From positions 102,177 to 166,176 of the IMG/VR virus record IMGVR_UViG_3300046163_000066: 64,000 nt of DNA, one strand, 5' to 3'. The first letter of the stretch is position 1. Each line of letters starts with the position of its first letter. The notes below the pieces were generated by a model. It ran no database searches, had not been told where the DNA came from, and worked only from the letters and a program-made list of their open reading frames with translations. Source of the stretch: a virus. Both the position numbers and the translations under genes were made by a program. Positions 44,834 to 52,902 of the stretch are shown one piece after another.

Positions 44834-44863
44834 GTGTGTTATACAACACACCACCCTCTTAAA
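44834..44863 (-). promoter_or_regulatory. Promoter with GTGTGTT-4-AACACAC operator
   Basis: Perfect 7-bp inverted repeat at 44834-44851 touching the ATG; TATA at 44857-44863. Confidence 0.75.
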
Positions 44864-44868
44864 CGTAT

Positions 44869-45102
44869 CTACGATTCTGGTTCATCGTCATCGAAACTAT
44901 CAAAGTCTTCAACATCAATATGAATTATGCAATCTGTTTCTTCACGACATCCTTCGCAATCACAAACAAGTTCATTAAGATGAAGCCAAAGTGGTAAAAT
45001 ATCTTCAGTAGTCATGTGAACCTTAGTAGTTAAGATTTCTACGAATTGTGCATATCTACTGGCATACTGTTGCATTTGTGCTATCCAAAACAAATCTGCC
45101 AT
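44869..45102 (-). CDS. Small acidic Cys protein, 77 residues
   Basis: LVCDCEGCREETDC then an acidic tail (DVEDFDSFDDDEPE). Start moved to 45102; upstream codons are a palindrome. Function unknown. Confidence 0.5.
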   Translation of the reverse strand: MADLFWIAQMQQYASRYAQFVEILTTKVHMTTEDILPLWLHLNELVCDCEGCREETDCIIHIDVEDFDSFDDDEPES

Positions 45103-45103
45103 G

Positions 45104-45132
45104 TGCAACTTATGTTGCAGCAACTACTTCAA
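45104..45132 (-). promoter_or_regulatory. Promoter with perfect 6-bp palindrome
   Basis: TGCAAC-4-GTTGCA (45104-45119); TATA variant TTTGAAGT from 45126. Confidence 0.6.
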
Positions 45133-45141
45133 AGTTCTTAT

Positions 45142-45609
45142 TCAAGCCTTGTAGTCTTTGCCAGCAGCACGGATGCTGATAACGGAATCCATAGATACCA
45201 TGCGGAAACCGCCCTTTTGCATATCGTAAATCGTGAACAAGTCTCGACCACGGCGAGCCTTCTTGCCACCCAATGGGTCTGTGCCAGTTGGCTTGTATTT
45301 CTTACCGATACGGCCAACAAGGGTTCGCTTTTCACCGTTGGTTCGCTTGATGAAAGTTACGGAAACAATTTTACCTCTGGAAGCATCGAGAATCTTTTCA
45401 ACTTCATCACGTTCCATGTAATCTTCTGCTCCGAATGGAACTACATCACGAAGCGTGCGGAGATTCCAGCCAACCAGAGCAAGTGAAGTAGCACCAACGA
45501 CTGTGCCAACAGCAACGGCTTTCCAATCTTTCTTTGTGAGTTTCACTACGGCGTAACCAAATCCACCAAAGCCGATAACAGTTCCAACGAGTCCAAGTGC
45601 GGGCATCAT
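45142..45609 (-). CDS. Membrane protein with C-terminal SH3-like domain
   Basis: Two helices (LVGTVIGFGGFGYAVV; VAVGTVVGATSLALVGW), then VVPFGAEDYMER (an A/S/G-A-E box), then a domain VTFIKRTNGEKRTLVGRIG ... GFRMVSMDSVISI similar to small SH3-like phage domains. Cleavage at the box would release the soluble domain. Start 45609; upstream FKYQNNNN is promoter. Confidence 0.6.
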   Translation of the reverse strand: MMPALGLVGTVIGFGGFGYAVVKLTKKDWKAVAVGTVVGATSLALVGWNLRTLRDVVPFGAEDYMERDEVEKILDASRGKIVSVTFIKRTNGEKRTLVGRIGKKYKPTGTDPLGGKKARRGRDLFTIYDMQKGGFRMVSMDSVISIRAAGKDYKA

Positions 45610-45632
45610 ACCAAGATTGTTGTTGTTCTGAT

Positions 45633-45639
45633 ACTTAAA
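45633..45639 (-). promoter_or_regulatory. TATA box deciding the 45609 start
   Basis: TTTAAGTATCAGAAC form, 23 bp to ATG 45609. Confidence 0.7.
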
Positions 45640-45644
45640 GATTT

Positions 45645-46157
45645 TCATTCTTTTGGAACATAGTGGAAATACTCTTCAATAATTCCATTGACTCTGGCGA
45701 CACTTCCTGAATCACCTTCTTGGAGGTTGTTAATCAACCTTTGAATGGCTTCAATTTGAGTTGCTAATGACTCTTTGTTACCACGAATGTTGAAGTAATC
45801 TTTAACATCTGAAACTTTCCAATTTCGATTGGGTTTGATACCACGGGTCCACATCTTCAAATCACGAACTGAAAGTGTTAGATTCCACCAACCCGGATTG
45901 ACTGGTGTTGTGCTGGTAGTCCAATCGTTCCAGAATTGGCTTTCAATAAGTTCCACAATTTGTTTGTCAGTCATGCCTGAATCTTCGGCTGAAAAGAAAC
46001 GGTTGGAATCTGCCCACTCGTCGAGTTCTCCGTTGTCAATACTACGTTGGATGTATTCTTCAAAAGATTCTTCCATGTCCCAATCCAATTCATTCTTGTA
46101 ATATCCTTGATAGTCAAGATAGTCTTGATACATAACTCGGAAGGTTTCGTCTTTCAT
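45645..46157 (-). CDS. Unknown helical protein with FSAE box, 170 residues
   Basis: RFFSAEDSGMTDKQIVELI near the middle. The C-terminal half has a SAP-like phrase (KVSDVKDYFNIRGNKESLAT), suggesting DNA binding. Confidence 0.55.
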   Translation of the reverse strand: MKDETFRVMYQDYLDYQGYYKNELDWDMEESFEEYIQRSIDNGELDEWADSNRFFSAEDSGMTDKQIVELIESQFWNDWTTSTTPVNPGWWNLTLSVRDLKMWTRGIKPNRNWKVSDVKDYFNIRGNKESLATQIEAIQRLINNLQEGDSGSVARVNGIIEEYFHYVPKE

Positions 46158-46187
46158 ACCTTGTATGGTATGGTTCGACTACTTAAA
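46155..46187 (-). promoter_or_regulatory. TATA box plus palindrome over the start codon
   Basis: CATACC-6-GGTATG (46155-46172) includes the ATG; TATA at 46181-46187. Confidence 0.65.
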
Positions 46188-46192
46188 ACCTT

Positions 46193-46759
46193 TCAAACGT
46201 AAGCATCCAACTCGGCTTGAAGTTCTGCCACGGCTTCTTCAGCCTCATCAAGACTGGAAGTTCCTGTGATGACACACTTACCAGATGAGAAAATCAAACA
46301 AACACCGCTTGTTTCTGTGAGTCGGTAAATGAGTCCCGGGAATTGTTCTGGTTCGTATTCAGACTTGTCAAAAGGCAAAGCCAAAACAAGGTTGCGAAGG
46401 GACAAAGTGTTGCCATAATCAGTTGTAATCACGATGTTGGAAACTTCAATGTCTGACTCTTCAAAAGGCCAAAGACTAAACTTGGCTTCGGTCAAATCAT
46501 CGTGAATCATTTGCATGGCAGTAGCAACATCTTCGTAAGTTTTGGCACCTGTGGCGACACACTTACCGCTATTGAAGAGTAGCAAACAAAGGGTTGGTGC
46601 AGAGGGTCCGTGAGTTGCAGGGCTGATGCGATAAACCATACCGGGGAATTGTTCGGCTTCGTAATCTACATCCAATTCTGCTGATACTGCATAAAGGTCA
46701 ATGCTATCTGTCAATCTTGTTCCCGCCACCATGTTCACGACTTTGTATTCCGAGGTCAT
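46193..46759 (-). CDS. tbp: TATA-binding protein (element-encoded TBP)
   Basis: 188 residues, two half-repeats: YKVVNMVAGTRLTDSIDL ... FPGMVYRISPA ... LLLFNSGKCVATGAK, then VSNIVITTDYGNTLSLRNLV ... FPGLIYRLTET ... LIFSSGKCVITG. This is the saddle fold that binds TATA boxes and recruits TFB and RNA polymerase. The half-repeats are more diverged than in host TBPs. Its own promoter is TATATAAA-like, unlike most here. Confidence 0.9.
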   Translation of the reverse strand: MTSEYKVVNMVAGTRLTDSIDLYAVSAELDVDYEAEQFPGMVYRISPATHGPSAPTLCLLLFNSGKCVATGAKTYEDVATAMQMIHDDLTEAKFSLWPFEESDIEVSNIVITTDYGNTLSLRNLVLALPFDKSEYEPEQFPGLIYRLTETSGVCLIFSSGKCVITGTSSLDEAEEAVAELQAELDAYV

Positions 46760-46783
46760 ACTCTGGTTAGTGTGTATTCACCC

Positions 46784-46790
46784 ATATAAA
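46784..46790 (-). promoter_or_regulatory. TATATAAA-type promoter of the TBP gene
   Basis: CCCATATAAAC on the plus strand (TTTATATGGG on the gene strand), 24 bp from ATG. The identical box drives gene 57075. Confidence 0.7.
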
Positions 46791-46804
46791 CTTGCAGGTT
46801 TCAT

Positions 46805-46978
46805 TTAACTGCAAGAGGGACAAACACCGAGTTCTCTGGGGTATGTGTGCTGGCATTGAACACAAAGTTCGATACCCAATAATTCTCTTTGGAGTCTTAG
46901 AGCATCCGTATCCTCCACAGGTGTCTGCGTGGATTTCCACTTCTTATCCCGCTTCTTCAAGCGATTCTTTTTCTTCAT
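46805..46978 (-). CDS. Small basic zinc-ribbon protein, 57 residues
   Basis: MKKKNRLKKRDKKW then ELCVQCQHTY ... GVCPSCS. Basic tail plus zinc ribbon suggests nucleic-acid binding. ATGA overlap with the previous gene. Confidence 0.6.
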   Translation of the reverse strand: MKKKNRLKKRDKKWKSTQTPVEDTDALRLQRELLGIELCVQCQHTYPRELGVCPSCS

Positions 46979-47271
46979 ACTGAAACACCGTTGTCTAACA
47001 AATCCTGAAGGGTTTGAGAAGTAGAATTGTTAAACTGCAAATGTTGTTGAAGCAGTTTATGAACGATAATGTCCGTCAATTCTAATGAAAATGTGGGGTT
47101 GAAAAGTTCCAAGTAATCTAAGAGTTCTCGATGGGCTAATTGATAACCAACAAGCAGTTCCATGATGGTCATAACCATGTGTTGTTCTGAACCAAAATGA
47201 CGGCTCAAGATTTCCTCTACGGTAGAAGTATATTCATCGCCAACGAAAAGAAGCGACTCAATCGGAATCAT
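46975..47271 (-). CDS. Unknown helical protein, 98 residues
   Basis: Leu-rich helices (MELLVGYQLAHRELLDYLEL). TATA at 47305-47311 is 33 bp away, so about 10 nt of leader with an AGGT site. Confidence 0.5.
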   Translation of the reverse strand: MIPIESLLFVGDEYTSTVEEILSRHFGSEQHMVMTIMELLVGYQLAHRELLDYLELFNPTFSLELTDIIVHKLLQQHLQFNNSTSQTLQDLLDNGVSV

Positions 47272-47298
47272 TTGACTACCTACTCTGTATTGGAGTTT

Positions 47299-47540
47299 TC
47301 AGATACTTAAAACTTGTGAATATGAAATGGGACGTATCACTCTGGCTTGCCATTTCGACCGTTTCCCTTTTTCTATCTCGCCTTTCGATGAGAATTGTTT
47401 GCTCTTTGAAGCCGCCCCTATGCTCGGAGATGCACTTAACTTACAATAAGTTTGATAATTTAATTCTCCTACCCCTTCAGATGCAATCTCAAGTGCGTAT
47501 TCTGAATCCTCAGCCGAATCATCAGATGGTGAACTTCATT
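47299..47540 (-). pseudogene. Possible broken small gene between divergent promoters
   Basis: An 80-codon frame, SDDSAEDSEYALEIASEG to the C-terminal QARVIRPISYSQ, has protein-like composition but no start codon in frame. An ATG at 47539 with AAAGGAGG upstream, 50 bp below a TATA box at 47589-47595, begins MKFTI and stops at once in another frame. One inserted or lost base would join them. The rest of 47272-47643 holds only the two back-to-back promoters. Confidence 0.35.
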
Positions 47541-47588
47541 ATCCTAACAGAACCTCCTTTAGAACAAATAATGTATAAACAATCAACT

Positions 47589-47620
47589 ACTTAAAGATGA
47601 GTATTCAAGTGGTTTTAAGT
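47589..47620. promoter_or_regulatory. Divergent promoter pair
   Basis: Minus-strand TATA at 47589-47595 and plus-strand TTTTAAGTAGTCGTGCA at 47613-47629, the latter 23 bp before ATG 47644. Confidence 0.65.
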
Positions 47621-47643
47621 AGTCGTGCATTCCCAGATTCAAC

Positions 47644-48383
47644 ATGAAGTGGCAAGATGGACTTGACTCGTTTGCTACTAACAGGATATTTTTAGGTGGC
47701 GAAAGTGTCGTTGAAGCATTTTTGGCAGGTAAGATTTTTACGGATGAGGAAAAAGAGGTTTGGAACAATGGTCACATCAACGAAACTTTGCTAACTCCTA
47801 CCTTGATTAAAAGAATCGTTGAACTTTATGCAAGACGAACCAACAAACCCATCTTAATTGAAGACATTTATTCACCAGCGACTCCAGACTACTCCAAGAT
47901 GGAACCTGAGATTGCATACAGCGACGTAGGTGCTATTCTCAACATTGGAGAGATGATGAAGGATGAAGTTGGTGAGGATTCTATGCTTATCATTGGATTG
48001 GCTTCTGATAAAGATAGTGTCTCCCCTGTCGGTATTTGGAGTTGGTCTGATTGGTTCGGATTGGATTTTTGGGGCGTTCCTCCAGCAGATTTCGATAGCG
48101 TTGAACAAATCCATTTAGGGAGAAGGAATCACCTCCTGTTTCAATTGAGTCTCCGGAAGGACCCAAGATTGGAAAAACAATTTTTAACGGTTTAGAGGCC
48201 GACCATCAAAAGTGGCCTATTTTTGATGAGTGGAAGGACACTTTCGACGAATATCTTGACCCAATAAATGCTGAGAGTGGTGCGCTGGTTTTCGCTATGA
48301 AACTTACTCTGGAACGCCAAACAAATGAGACAGGTATTATCAACTGGTTAGAGTTTCCTGCTTTGTTGTTGATGAAGCCTTAG
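47644..48383 (+). pseudogene. Unknown plus-strand protein, frameshifted
   Basis: The first frame (MKWQDGLDSFATNRIFLGGE...) is good to about 48110 and then degrades (GRRNHLLFQLSLRK). From about 48105 the -1 frame is clearly coding: FREKESPPVSIESPEGPK, WPIFDEWKDTFDEYLDP, NWLEFPALLLMKP, stop at 48381. Together they make one protein of about 245 residues. It has an intact leaderless plus-strand promoter. The tail overlaps the convergent glycosylase by 44 bp. The family is not recognised. Confidence 0.6.
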
Positions 48384-49227
48384 ATTTTTGACACTCTGGA
48401 CACCACCATGTAGTTCTTTTGTCTGGAGTTTCATGGCGAACAATACGGTGTTTTTCTGGACACCTTGATTGGGAATAACACAAGAACTTGAACTGATAAT
48501 CTCCTACTGAACCGTCTGGCATCACATAATCTCTAATCGTAGCACCTCGACTCTCATACGAGGCTTTGATAACCCAGCAAGTCTGCTCATAAATCTCAAT
48601 CAATTGAGCATCCGAAAGTTCCGAAACCAACAACATCGGAGATATTTTGGCTCGGTAAAGAACTTCGGCTTTGATGTAATTTCCAATCCCTGCGACTACT
48701 TTTTGGTTCATCATGGCTTTAGTGATGTTCCAATGGTTCTTACGACGGAATCGTGAAATAAACTCTGATACGGTGGGTGGTGCTGACAACATATCAGGAC
48801 CTAAATCTTTGTTCAATTTTTTGATAAGTTCGGGCGACTGAGAGCCTGTTTTCGATGCAAATACTCGGAATGTTCCAAACCTTCGAGTGTCTTTGTAATT
48901 CCATACTGAGCCATCAGAAAATTGGAAAGATAGCATGACGTTGCCTCTTTTCGGCCAATAATTCCTCCAAGTTCCACTCATGCCAAGCGTATGCCAAACT
49001 TCATACTCCCCGAAGTCAAACCAAATAAACTTTCCTTTACAATTCACACTATTGACTTCAAGACCCTCGGAGAGTTCAGAAAGAAAATTAGAAACTGCCG
49101 TAGGGTCGCCTCGGAATTGTTTGTTTCGATATGACTCAACATGAAACTCAATGTGAGTCAAAGTTTTATCCGACATTCCAGAATCCAATCTTTGTGTAAT
49201 CCTAAGCACTTCTGGACCTTCAGGCAT
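48340..49227 (-). CDS. Fpg/Nei-family DNA glycosylase
   Basis: 295 residues starting MPEGPEVLRI: Pro-2 nucleophile and Glu-3 after Met removal, CKGKFIWFDF with the conserved Lys, HTLGMSG, NQKVVAGIGNYIKAEVLYRA (H2TH), and a C-terminal zinc finger (CYSQSRCPEK ... WWCPECQ). It excises oxidised bases and nicks the strand, fitting a sunlit marine setting. The true start is fixed both by MPEGPE and by the TATA box at 49251-49257. Confidence 0.88.
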   Translation of the reverse strand: MPEGPEVLRITQRLDSGMSDKTLTHIEFHVESYRNKQFRGDPTAVSNFLSELSEGLEVNSVNCKGKFIWFDFGEYEVWHTLGMSGTWRNYWPKRGNVMLSFQFSDGSVWNYKDTRRFGTFRVFASKTGSQSPELIKKLNKDLGPDMLSAPPTVSEFISRFRRKNHWNITKAMMNQKVVAGIGNYIKAEVLYRAKISPMLLVSELSDAQLIEIYEQTCWVIKASYESRGATIRDYVMPDGSVGDYQFKFLCYSQSRCPEKHRIVRHETPDKRTTWWCPECQKSKASSTTKQETLTS

Positions 49228-49325
49228 AGTTCCAGTAAGCCGAATCACCGTCTTAAAGGCTGTGAAAATTATTTTTTTGAAACCCAGAACCGAGAGTGGC
49301 TTCAAGACCCCATGTAGGAGTTTCT

Positions 49326-49712
49326 TTAGCCAAAAAGTTCCAAAAATGAGAGTTTGTGGCCTGATGCTCGACGACATTCCATGCAAACATAGTTACTGAT
49401 TTCTTGCGGCCATTTGTGTGTGCGTCTGGTTGTAGGTGATGAGCCATCATATCCAGAGAAAATCATTCTGTGTCCCAGATAGTCTATGCTGGAATTAGCC
49501 GTAACAGACGCATCGGCCAGAACATCTCGGTCTTCTATGATTACTTCCCACTTAACAAATAAGGATTTACCATGACTGGGACACAAGGCTCTGATGAATA
49601 CTTGTGTTTCTCCAGACTCCCAATCAACAGGAGATGGAAGATATTCAATAGGTGAAATCAAATCGAACAAATCTTCTTCCATCATGCCTTGCTTCCAATT
49701 CATAGGAATCAC
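49326..49712 (-). CDS. Unknown protein with CMEC zinc pair, 128 residues
   Basis: Beta-rich (SLFVKWEVIIEDRDVLADA), with YVCMECRRASGH near the end. GTG 49712 with GGTGG, or ATG 49703. Coupled to the superoxide dismutase fusion. Confidence 0.5.
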   Translation of the reverse strand: MIPMNWKQGMMEEDLFDLISPIEYLPSPVDWESGETQVFIRALCPSHGKSLFVKWEVIIEDRDVLADASVTANSSIDYLGHRMIFSGYDGSSPTTRRTHKWPQEISNYVCMECRRASGHKLSFLELFG

Positions 49713-49714
49713 GA

Positions 49715-52480
49715 TTAAACCACCGGATTTTGAAATGGCTCTTGGAAATACATGGATTCTGCGATAGATTCTGCAAACTCTTCTTCTTGGTTGCTATTAT
49801 CGAAAGGATAGATTTCTTCCATGTCCCAAAGTTCACACAATACATGACCGAGTTCGTGCCAAACTGTTGTGGCTACCGCAGTTTCCAATGGGACTCCGTA
49901 TTGGTCAGCAGATTCTCGGATGGCATCAGAAGATAACATGATGATAGGAATGTGGCTGGCAGTTTGGCTTCGGAAACGTGCTACATGACTACTACGGCCA
50001 AAAGCATCTGCGGAGACGAAAACAAAGTGTGGCTTGGTATGTAACTGAAAAGTTTCAGGTAAATCTGTTCGAGACTGATATTGAGAAACAGCAGATTCGG
50101 CAAAAGAAAGCATTTCTGGGTCAGAAGGAATCAAGCCGTAAGTTTCATCAATGCCTTCAATTTCAATTTCTAATTGTTCATCGTGCAAAGCACCCTCCGC
50201 TGCTGCGGCTGCGGCTGGTGGAACAATGCTGGTCGGAACAAGAACTTCGGTATCAACGTAACGAAAATAATCTCGCCAAATTGCTCCGCAACCTTCTGCT
50301 TGACAAGTAACATCTGTTGTTACTGTGCCTTCTCCATCGCCATCTAAGCCATCCGTAGTAATATCTTCAGAACGACAATAAATACAACGAACTGGTTCTA
50401 AAGGAAACTCAACTGGCTTTGTGATTATTTGGGGTCGGGCAATCCAATTAAGAACTGCTTGAGTTGGAACTGGCATATCTTCAAAAGTTTCGGCTCGATA
50501 TTGTTTGACTACTGCTCGAATGTCATCAGAGTATCTGGCATTTTGTTTGCCAGCCTTCGTAGCGGCTTGCTTTTGTCGCTTGGCTTTAGCGTAAAGATTC
50601 TTTTGCTTGAGTGCTGCAACGGCTTTGGCTGGGAAGTAGGGTTCTCCTGTGGTTGAAGACTTTTTGCCTGATGCCGTTTTCCACTTTTGTTTGCTCCAAT
50701 CCGAGAGGTCTTGTTGCTTTTTAGTTTTGGACCCTTTGTAGGGTTGGAGACCTTTCTTACTACACGCTGCCTCATACTGACGTTTGAGTTCTTGAGACTT
50801 TCGAGCCGACCATTGACCTGCCTTTGTTCCCATGATGGCTTGTTTCTTAATTTTGTTTTTGAGTTTCCTACGAATCTTGGCTTGGGCTTTGCCGTAAGTA
50901 GAATCATAGTTGTCTTCCGCAGCGAATTGACCACCTTTCGCTTCCGATTCAGCAAGATAAATTAGAGTATTTAATTCAAGGTGTTTTGCCAAAAACTCAT
51001 CTTTTGGTTCAACAAGACCAAACGGTTCTATAAAACCCATCCATTTCCAAAAATTAACACTTTCTGGCACAGACTCTACCACGATGTATGCAGCACCTTG
51101 TTTGTAGGCCCAATCCTTAAAGTTCTCAAACTCGGCCCTTCCAAAACCATTTCCTTTAGGACTCGCAAACATATCAATTCGGGCAACTTTTTGACCTGTG
51201 TTTTTGATGATTTCTATCTTTGCATCAATATATACCTCTTCGTTTGGTGAAACATAAATTATATCCTCCGCACCTAAGTTGATTGGCAAACAATCATAGC
51301 AATAAGTTCCTGCTTGAATAGTTGTCAAACCTTCAGTTGTGTGGCATTCACAACACCTTCGAGTTTCGGATTCCCATTCAACGTCTTCCCATTCTGGTTC
51401 AGTCTTTTTCTTTGACTTCTCGTTCCATTCTATTTCTTCTTGCCATTCGTTTTCGGCTTCCGAGACTTTCGGCTCAGATGCTTCGGCTGCTTCTTTCTTG
51501 TGCTTTCGGAAGTGAGAATCAATGCTGGCTCGATTATACGCTGAGATGGTTTCACCACAAAGAGGACAATCAACGGTGAGTCCAAACTTTTGCAGAGTGA
51601 TGTCTCCTTGAGATTTGACAGTTTCGTAGTTATCTGACCACTCACAACTTAGACATCTGAAAGTTTTGCCCTTAGAGGTGGTTTTCTTCCAGAACAAATC
51701 TACGTTGCCACAGTTAGGACAACCAAGATTTCCATACGAGTCGTCGTGGTCTCCAGCCTCAATTTGAGATTTCAACTCTTCTGCGGTGGGTGCATTATCG
51801 TAACCCAAATCAACCCAATTACCTGCGGGTAACCAATCAAATGCTTCGCTGTTGAAAGTTTTCGACGGTGGTTCTGCTAATCCAATGACTCCACAAGCCA
51901 AACGTTTTCCAGCGTTGCCTGTCTTGAGTGATTCTTCGTTGCCGCCTTGTCCCAAATCATCTTCATCAGCGTGAACAATCATCATGCGGCCTAACACACC
52001 ATATTTGGAACCATCTAATTTGGCTTTAGGAAGAAATAAAGAACCTTTGGAAACTCGGTTCTTAGAAGAAATGTTGCCCAAATCTCCCATGTGTCGAACA
52101 TCAGAAGTTAAACCTCCATGAGTGGTGTTGTCTGGATTAAAATGAGCGCAAGCGGAGGTGCATCCATCAGTTAAGTCTCCGTATTCGTGAATATGGAATC
52201 CATGAAGTCCGTCATACAAACCACGGATTTCATAATCAATTTTTAGTCCATCTCCTGTTTCTTCTAAGTGAATTGTTCCTGAAACTTTTGGGTTGCTGGA
52301 AGATGCGGGGTCATGTTCTAAAAATGCAACACCATAACGAGTATCAGACTCTGCCCGAAGTGATGTGGGTCCAAAACCATACTTGAGTGAATCTGTTGTG
52401 AAGTCTCCAGTAATAACTGAACTGGTTGCCAAGTCCCAATCGTTGTAATCAACGATAGATTGGTCTGGTTGATACTTCAT
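49715..52480 (-). CDS. Multidomain fusion: Cu/Zn SOD, zinc fingers, GNAT-like, DUF5872-like, HELGH zincin
   Basis: 921 residues. About 45-205: Cu/Zn superoxide dismutase (GFHIHEYGDLTDGCTSAC, HFNP, RHMGDLGNI, VHADEDDLG, NAGKRLACGVIGL), copper and zinc ligands kept. About 250-400: zinc ribbons (CPNCGN...CLSC; CPLCGE...HFRKH; CCECH...CYDC). About 430-500: GNAT-like end (PKGNGFGRAEFENF ... VNFWKWMGF). About 525-670: basic block KAGQWSARKSQELKRQYEAA ... GEPYFPAKAVAAL of the DUF5872 type, flanked by QFAAE and YRAETFE boxes. Then a ribbon and, near 870, VWHELGHVL with EFAESIAE, a zinc metallopeptidase. Parts are probably separated by cleavage. Confidence 0.75.
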   Translation of the reverse strand: MKYQPDQSIVDYNDWDLATSSVITGDFTTDSLKYGFGPTSLRAESDTRYGVAFLEHDPASSSNPKVSGTIHLEETGDGLKIDYEIRGLYDGLHGFHIHEYGDLTDGCTSACAHFNPDNTTHGGLTSDVRHMGDLGNISSKNRVSKGSLFLPKAKLDGSKYGVLGRMMIVHADEDDLGQGGNEESLKTGNAGKRLACGVIGLAEPPSKTFNSEAFDWLPAGNWVDLGYDNAPTAEELKSQIEAGDHDDSYGNLGCPNCGNVDLFWKKTTSKGKTFRCLSCEWSDNYETVKSQGDITLQKFGLTVDCPLCGETISAYNRASIDSHFRKHKKEAAEASEPKVSEAENEWQEEIEWNEKSKKKTEPEWEDVEWESETRRCCECHTTEGLTTIQAGTYCYDCLPINLGAEDIIYVSPNEEVYIDAKIEIIKNTGQKVARIDMFASPKGNGFGRAEFENFKDWAYKQGAAYIVVESVPESVNFWKWMGFIEPFGLVEPKDEFLAKHLELNTLIYLAESEAKGGQFAAEDNYDSTYGKAQAKIRRKLKNKIKKQAIMGTKAGQWSARKSQELKRQYEAACSKKGLQPYKGSKTKKQQDLSDWSKQKWKTASGKKSSTTGEPYFPAKAVAALKQKNLYAKAKRQKQAATKAGKQNARYSDDIRAVVKQYRAETFEDMPVPTQAVLNWIARPQIITKPVEFPLEPVRCIYCRSEDITTDGLDGDGEGTVTTDVTCQAEGCGAIWRDYFRYVDTEVLVPTSIVPPAAAAAAEGALHDEQLEIEIEGIDETYGLIPSDPEMLSFAESAVSQYQSRTDLPETFQLHTKPHFVFVSADAFGRSSHVARFRSQTASHIPIIMLSSDAIRESADQYGVPLETAVATTVWHELGHVLCELWDMEEIYPFDNSNQEEEFAESIAESMYFQEPFQNPVV

Positions 52481-52511
52481 CAACAATATGTTGATGTTTC
52501 TGATACTTAAA
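52478..52511 (-). promoter_or_regulatory. TATA box plus perfect 8-bp palindrome over the start codon
   Basis: CATCAACA-3-TGTTGATG (52478-52496) includes the ATG at 52480; TATA at 52505-52511. It excludes TTG 52486. Confidence 0.75.
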
Positions 52512-52513
52512 GA

Positions 52514-52897
52514 CTAACCATACATAAAGTCGTTGCGGTCAAGAACTTCTTCTTCGTGGACTTTGAAAAGATTATTCATAATTTGAGAGATGAAATCCGA
52601 AAGGAAATACATGAGCAACAACTTGTTGATAGATTCTTCCCTTTCCAAGATATACTCGCTCAGATTGAGACCCACTTTGCCCAGTCTTTCTTTGAAACTT
52701 TCGGGAGTCATACCTTCAGAATCCGCACCTGCTTCTTCAACGGGAAATTGGTCTATGAAGATTTGAAGAACTTCGGCTCGAACTACGCCTCGATAGGATT
52801 CCTCTGTTTCATCTTGAACATCTTCAAACAAAACGGTTTGTATTTTTTCAAGTTGTCGGCTCACTTGTGCATCTGTTAGTCCAAATTGATTTGCCAT
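52514..52897 (-). CDS. Unknown helical protein, 127 residues
   Basis: All-helical, acidic (SEYILEREESINKLLLMYFL). A GGTGATT site precedes ATG 52897. Follows the exonuclease by 5 bp. Confidence 0.5.
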   Translation of the reverse strand: MANQFGLTDAQVSRQLEKIQTVLFEDVQDETEESYRGVVRAEVLQIFIDQFPVEEAGADSEGMTPESFKERLGKVGLNLSEYILEREESINKLLLMYFLSDFISQIMNNLFKVHEEEVLDRNDFMYG

Positions 52898-52902
52898 TGT
52901 AA

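Noticed and set aside
47316-47594. 92-codon plus-strand frame
   Set aside because: No promoter at the usual distance, Cys/Leu/Ser-rich shadow composition, opposite to a more protein-like minus frame.
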